Assembly (NCBI GenBank): GCA_023230485.1
Contig: JALNXG010000077.1
Coordinates: 1-17,098, forward strand
From: Melioribacteraceae bacterium
GTDB lineage: Bacteria; Bacteroidota; Ignavibacteria; Ignavibacteriales; Melioribacteraceae
Reading direction: 5' to 3'
DNA: 17,098 nt
Position 1 is the first letter of the stretch. Every line of letters begins with the position of its first letter. Below, in pieces: positions 13,416 to 17,098 of this stretch. Made by a program: the position numbers and the translations under genes. The notes below the pieces were generated by a model, which did no database searches, was not told the origin of the DNA, and saw only the letters and a list, made by a program, of their open reading frames with translations.

Positions 13416-13928
13416 CTATTTGTTTTTCTGATGATATGTTTCCATTAACTGTTTTATATTATTAAAATAAAATTCTTGTTTTTTATCAAAGCCATCTCTT
13501 TGATTTTTTAATTCTTCTTTAATATCTTTTTTAAAATTATGCATCTCAAGTATTAAATTACTTTGTGATTCTTTAATGTCATTCACATCTTTATTTATTA
13601 ATTGTACTTGTCCATCTAATTTAGTTAATTCTTGCTTACTTGCTGATGCAGCTGCATTATAAATTGTTGTTCCTAGTATGCCTATTGAAAAAATAAGAAG
13701 AGGTACCCATACCTTTGTAGGTACTTTTTTAATATAACAACTCATCTTTGATTTACCCTCGTTATCAAAAATTTCATTTTTAATATCTTCATTATCCTTT
13801 ACTAATCCTCCTCTACCATCTATCCCCCTTAATATTTCTTCTTGTATATCTAATTCCTCTTTTAATCCCTTAACAGCTTCCAATATTCTATTATGACAAT
13901 CAGGAGTTGGACAATGTGTATTTTCCAT
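13416..13928 (-). CDS. membrane protein with coiled coils on both sides of one helix
   Basis: A 170-aa protein read from ATG 13928; AAAAGGA lies eight bases upstream, within the six extra codons of the longer frame. HCPTPDCH at residues 5-12 offers four possible metal ligands. A charged helix (14-35) leads to one transmembrane segment at 73-92 (VWVPLLIFSIGILGTTIY). A long coiled coil (about 96-170) follows. Topology would be N-terminus inside with the coil outside, or the reverse. It lies directly after the tail-tip gene and before five exported proteins. A tape-measure- or injection-like role is not supported by its size; a membrane tether or an export adaptor is conceivable. The family is not recognised. 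Confidence 0.65.
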   Translation of the reverse strand: MENTHCPTPDCHNRILEAVKGLKEELDIQEEILRGIDGRGGLVKDNEDIKNEIFDNEGKSKMSCYIKKVPTKVWVPLLIFSIGILGTTIYNAAASASKQELTKLDGQVQLINKDVNDIKESQSNLILEMHNFKKDIKEELKNQRDGFDKKQEFYFNNIKQLMETYHQKNK

Positions 13929-13936
13929 TCTGTAAA

Positions 13937-13943
13937 TCCTTTT
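13937..13943 (-). promoter_or_regulatory. ribosome binding site deciding the start at 13928
   Basis: AAAAGGA on the minus strand lies eight bases before ATG 13928. The longer reading from 13946 has no site of its own upstream, and this motif falls inside its first codons. Confidence 0.6.
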
Positions 13944-13957
13944 CATTTATTTATTAT

Positions 13958-16900
13958 TTAGACATCAGGAGGTAAAGGCATAGTAATTACATCAGGACAC
14001 TCGCCATTAACTCCGTTATCAGTTCCATTTGTAAATCTAAAACAATGCACCCATCCATCGCAAGTTGTTACAACCATTTCAACCTTGCCATCATCATCAA
14101 TATCAGCTATTAAGGGCATGCCCTCAATAGCTCCCTTACCGTATACCTCACATATTTTCATACCATCTTCATGAAAGATATGTATTGTTCCAGTCATATC
14201 GGCAATTATTATATCAAGATTTCCGTATCCTGCAACATCATGAAAAACTGCTGAACTATTTATATTATCTGGTGTTACATTTTTCTTCCATATAGGGTAC
14301 ATATCAGTACAATCATAGGCTCCGAAATCACCTCGTCTTCCACCGATATATACCATCCAAGAATTATCACTTCTTTTCAATGGCCTTGTTGTACTGGCTA
14401 CATCTTGCCAATATTGTGGCCTGCCTGATTCCGCTAATATTGAACCATCATCTCTATCTAATTTAAATATTTTTCCAGATCGACTTGCTTGATAAATTTC
14501 ATATTTCCCTCCAGTCCCTGTTGGTGCAACCTGCGGGGTTCCGTCCAATAATCCATCTAATTCAACATCCCAAATAACTGCACCTGTAGTAGCATTATGG
14601 CATCTTAAATGTTTATCATAACAACCCCATAGCACATACTGACCACTATCCTGAAATAAATCTCCGATCCAAGGACATGCCTCTGTTGCCTCTAGTCCCG
14701 CATACTTCCATATTAATGTCCCTGTATGAGCATTAATTTTATAAATATGAGAATCCTGACTTGTAGCATATAAATACCAAATGCTTCCTTCTTTTATCAA
14801 TTGGCCTGCGTGCATAAATATTTTATCTGATACATAGGCTGGGTTTATTATAAATGTATCACCCGGTGCTACTCCAGCGGGAACCCCTCCATATAAATCT
14901 AACTTATTCCCTGAGGAAATCAAACTAATTCTGGCACTACTGCCATTTGCCACGCCTGATGTAAAAGAAACTTCAGCATTTGTATCTGCCTCAGCTTGCG
15001 TTGTAGGATTTGAAATTCTTATAAAAGCATTATCATGCCAAGCTTGGCTACTATCTATAATATATCCTGCTCCTACTGAAGTAACTGTGCCACTGCCTTC
15101 CCTATCATACACATTATAAAATGTGAAAGCACTATCATATTCACCATCAGCGTCTACTCGCTTAATGTGCCCAGTGTTGCAAGGAACATAGATTTTTAAA
15201 TCACCAGTGCCTTCTAAATCAACTGCCTGCATTCTACCATACATAGCACCATCATTTATCTGGCTCCATATTTCTTCACCTGTATCTACATCAAGAGCGT
15301 AAAACAACCAATTCTGTGAACAAAATAAAATCGCCTTTCGTGGTGTTGTTCCATCTAAAACAGTATATGGTCCTATGGCCGTTGAATAATTTGGTTCTTT
15401 TTCTGTTGTTTGAAAAGACCATACTCTTGAAATTAATCCTTCCCCTATGGTAATTAGTCCTTTTTCTCCATCTAAAATAATGTTATTCCCAATCCGTACT
15501 CTTGAATCTACTTTATTTTGTCCAGTGTCATCATCTGGTCCTGCTGTAATTGTTTTGTAAATAGTAGTTGCCGGGGAATCATCAGTTTCAATAGTAACTA
15601 CATTTACAGATAAATCATCCCAGTTAAGTATTGGATGAATAAATTTTAATAATTGTAATGAAATAGTTAAATCTGGTTTTATATGAACTTGCTGTACTGT
15701 TAAATTATAAGAATTGTAACTTCCTTCTCCGACTGGCCGAATACCATATTCTAAATCATTAAATAGAACCATATCATCAGGTTGGGTAACAAGCAAATCA
15801 TCCCTACAATCCAATGTTATTGTTTCTTCAACACCATTTTTTCTCTGTAAATAAACAATACCTGCTTTTTGTGCATTTTCAGAATCAGATACATGAGGAA
15901 TTTCTATCACGTCTTTTAATACCGTTAAAGAACTAATTGGCTCTGCTATTTTATCTTGATCAATAAATATTCCTTTCTGTTTTAGAATCATTTGGGGACT
16001 ATCTGCTTCTGGAAAAGCTACATATCCATAATCATAAAAATCTTTTTCATTCTGTCTATAATTAAATGTTGATTCTTGTCCTTCCCCTTTACTTCTTATT
16101 TGATAATCATAAATAGTTTTTAATCTATTATCTAATTGCCATAATTCAATTTTATCAGTAACTCGTAAAATACATCCACATTGAATTAATACTGATGATA
16201 ATATTTTTATCCTATCTTCAATAGCAAAAAATCCTCCATTGAAAGATAAACTTAGTTCATCAAATTTATTACTAAAATATTCAAATGAGGAAACTTCATG
16301 GAATCTAAAATCCTTTATCTTAATATTTCCCCCGCCTAAACTTATCCTTGAATAAAAACCAACGGAACCTGATTCATAATTATCTGTAAATACATAATAA
16401 TAATATTCAAGTTTTTGCCATGTTCCGTTTGTTACAATAGCATCACTTGAAAAAGGCAAACCACCCCAAGGCGATATTCTTAATTTGATTGATACTCCAG
16501 TTGCAGTTCCGTCTTTTACATAACAAGAAATCTTATAATACTTTCCTTTTAAAAATGTTAAATTAGTTTTAGCAAACCCGTTTGCTAATGAATAGTTTGG
16601 TAATGAAACGGTTGTGGAAGTTGAAAATAAATAATGAGTATCAAATAAACCTCCACCAATATCTTCCATCTCATAAGTTAGAGTACCATTACTTCCAATC
16701 CTTGTCCAATCAGCAGTATTATCAGTTTGGCAATCATCAACAAAATTTATTTTATTTAAAATAATATTTCTTATTTGTAATGTCTTGCTTGGATCATTAA
16801 TCTGTATACCAATAGAACCGGTAGTAACAGAACTTGTTGCTTTAAATAAAAGATTATATGTTTGCCATTCCGTTGTTGCCGCATATAATCCACCATAGGG

Positions 16901-17098
16901 AATCTCATAATTAATAGGTGCTATATGTTCAACAGCCCCTGTTCCTTCATTCATGCATACATTAAAATAAGCACTTGTTCCTGAATCTTCTTTAACATCT
17001 ACACTGACAGAATACCAATTATCTTTTATAATACTAATTCCAAATAATGTTTTTCCAAAATAATTATTGGAAGATACAGAGGATGAAACTAGCTCATA
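13958..17098 (-). CDS. tail-tip/host-specificity-like protein fused to a beta-propeller, 5' end outside window
   Basis: The frame is open to the right edge, giving 1046 residues; an internal ATG at 16954 is probably not the start, since the frame upstream still reads as a folded domain. Order in the fragment: a CBM_4_9-like jelly roll (about 15-105), a second jelly roll (about 125-270), a tail-tip region (about 275-510) with ENAQKAGIVYLQRKNG and TLDCRDDLLVTQPDDMV stretches that recall lambda J-type proteins, then from about 560 a beta-propeller. The propeller has PQQ-type blades (LDVDTGEEIW, INAHTGTLIW, NATTGAVIW, LDRDDGSIL) and near the end an FG-GAP-like calcium loop DIDDDGKVE. One blade carries a 90-residue insertion. 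In phages such a protein sits at the tail tip and contacts the receptor. Gene function is inferred. Confidence 0.75.
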   Translation of the reverse strand, partial: YELVSSSVSSNNYFGKTLFGISIIKDNWYSVSVDVKEDSGTSAYFNVCMNEGTGAVEHIAPINYEIPYGGLYAATTEWQTYNLLFKATSSVTTGSIGIQINDPSKTLQIRNIILNKINFVDDCQTDNTADWTRIGSNGTLTYEMEDIGGGLFDTHYLFSTSTTVSLPNYSLANGFAKTNLTFLKGKYYKISCYVKDGTATGVSIKLRISPWGGLPFSSDAIVTNGTWQKLEYYYYVFTDNYESGSVGFYSRISLGGGNIKIKDFRFHEVSSFEYFSNKFDELSLSFNGGFFAIEDRIKILSSVLIQCGCILRVTDKIELWQLDNRLKTIYDYQIRSKGEGQESTFNYRQNEKDFYDYGYVAFPEADSPQMILKQKGIFIDQDKIAEPISSLTVLKDVIEIPHVSDSENAQKAGIVYLQRKNGVEETITLDCRDDLLVTQPDDMVLFNDLEYGIRPVGEGSYNSYNLTVQQVHIKPDLTISLQLLKFIHPILNWDDLSVNVVTIETDDSPATTIYKTITAGPDDDTGQNKVDSRVRIGNNIILDGEKGLITIGEGLISRVWSFQTTEKEPNYSTAIGPYTVLDGTTPRKAILFCSQNWLFYALDVDTGEEIWSQINDGAMYGRMQAVDLEGTGDLKIYVPCNTGHIKRVDADGEYDSAFTFYNVYDREGSGTVTSVGAGYIIDSSQAWHDNAFIRISNPTTQAEADTNAEVSFTSGVANGSSARISLISSGNKLDLYGGVPAGVAPGDTFIINPAYVSDKIFMHAGQLIKEGSIWYLYATSQDSHIYKINAHTGTLIWKYAGLEATEACPWIGDLFQDSGQYVLWGCYDKHLRCHNATTGAVIWDVELDGLLDGTPQVAPTGTGGKYEIYQASRSGKIFKLDRDDGSILAESGRPQYWQDVASTTRPLKRSDNSWMVYIGGRRGDFGAYDCTDMYPIWKKNVTPDNINSSAVFHDVAGYGNLDIIIADMTGTIHIFHEDGMKICEVYGKGAIEGMPLIADIDDDGKVEMVVTTCDGWVHCFRFTNGTDNGVNGECPDVITMPLPPDV

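Noticed and set aside
16952..16954. ATG as the true start of the tail-tip gene.
   Set aside because: The frame stays open for 48 more codons to the window edge and those codons read as the beginning of a jelly-roll domain, so the gene is cut by the window.

Overview
The window looks like a piece of a tailed double-stranded DNA phage (or prophage) of a Gram-negative host. Phage content: a RuvC-like resolvase, a Rad50/Mre11-type recombination set, a GH24 (T4-type) endolysin with holin-like and lipoprotein neighbours, and a large tail-tip-like protein followed by fibre-like proteins. The Gram-negative host is inferred from a lipobox lipoprotein and several Sec signal peptides. Strong AGGAGG-type ribosome binding sites before many genes argue against Bacteroidota; I cannot name the host. 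No capsid, terminase, integrase or tRNA gene is visible.

Layout. Positions 1-5509 (+ strand) form a compact, very AT-rich nucleic-acid-metabolism cluster: the end of an Hc1-like basic protein, a RuvC-like resolvase, a DUF3820 protein, the N-terminal half of an SbcC/Rad50-like ATPase ending exactly at its CxxC zinc hook, a Cys-rich small protein, an SbcD/Mre11-like phosphoesterase, a small unknown, a DUF2493 (SLOG-fold) protein, a 76-aa coiled-coil protein, the C-terminal half of an SbcC/Rad50-like ATPase, a hypothetical protein and a small membrane protein. A 17-bp perfect hairpin (5512-5551) separates this from a convergent minus-strand late cluster.

The minus-strand cluster (17098 down to 5555), read in transcription order, holds: a tail-tip-like protein fused to a PQQ/FG-GAP-type beta-propeller (5' end outside the window); a membrane coiled-coil protein; five consecutive proteins with predicted Sec signal peptides (a small structural-like protein, a 67-aa protein with three LVTSD repeats, a fibre-like protein, a jelly-roll-like protein and a beta-helix protein); a membrane coiled-coil protein; a small helical protein; the GH24 endolysin; a small unknown; a lipoprotein; a two-helix holin candidate; a DUF1353 protein; and a SAM methyltransferase. 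Genes are nearly abutting or overlap by a few bases, which suggests one transcription unit.

Working together: the plus-strand genes would process DNA ends and junctions during phage replication or recombination. The minus-strand genes would build the adsorption apparatus and lyse the host. The points I find most notable are the split Rad50-like ATPase with a possible third coiled-coil piece, the run of signal-peptide-bearing adhesin-like proteins inside a phage tail/lysis operon, and the tail-tip/beta-propeller fusion. Base composition changes sharply inside the minus-strand cluster, suggesting mosaic assembly. All assignments are from reading the sequence; no database search was possible.
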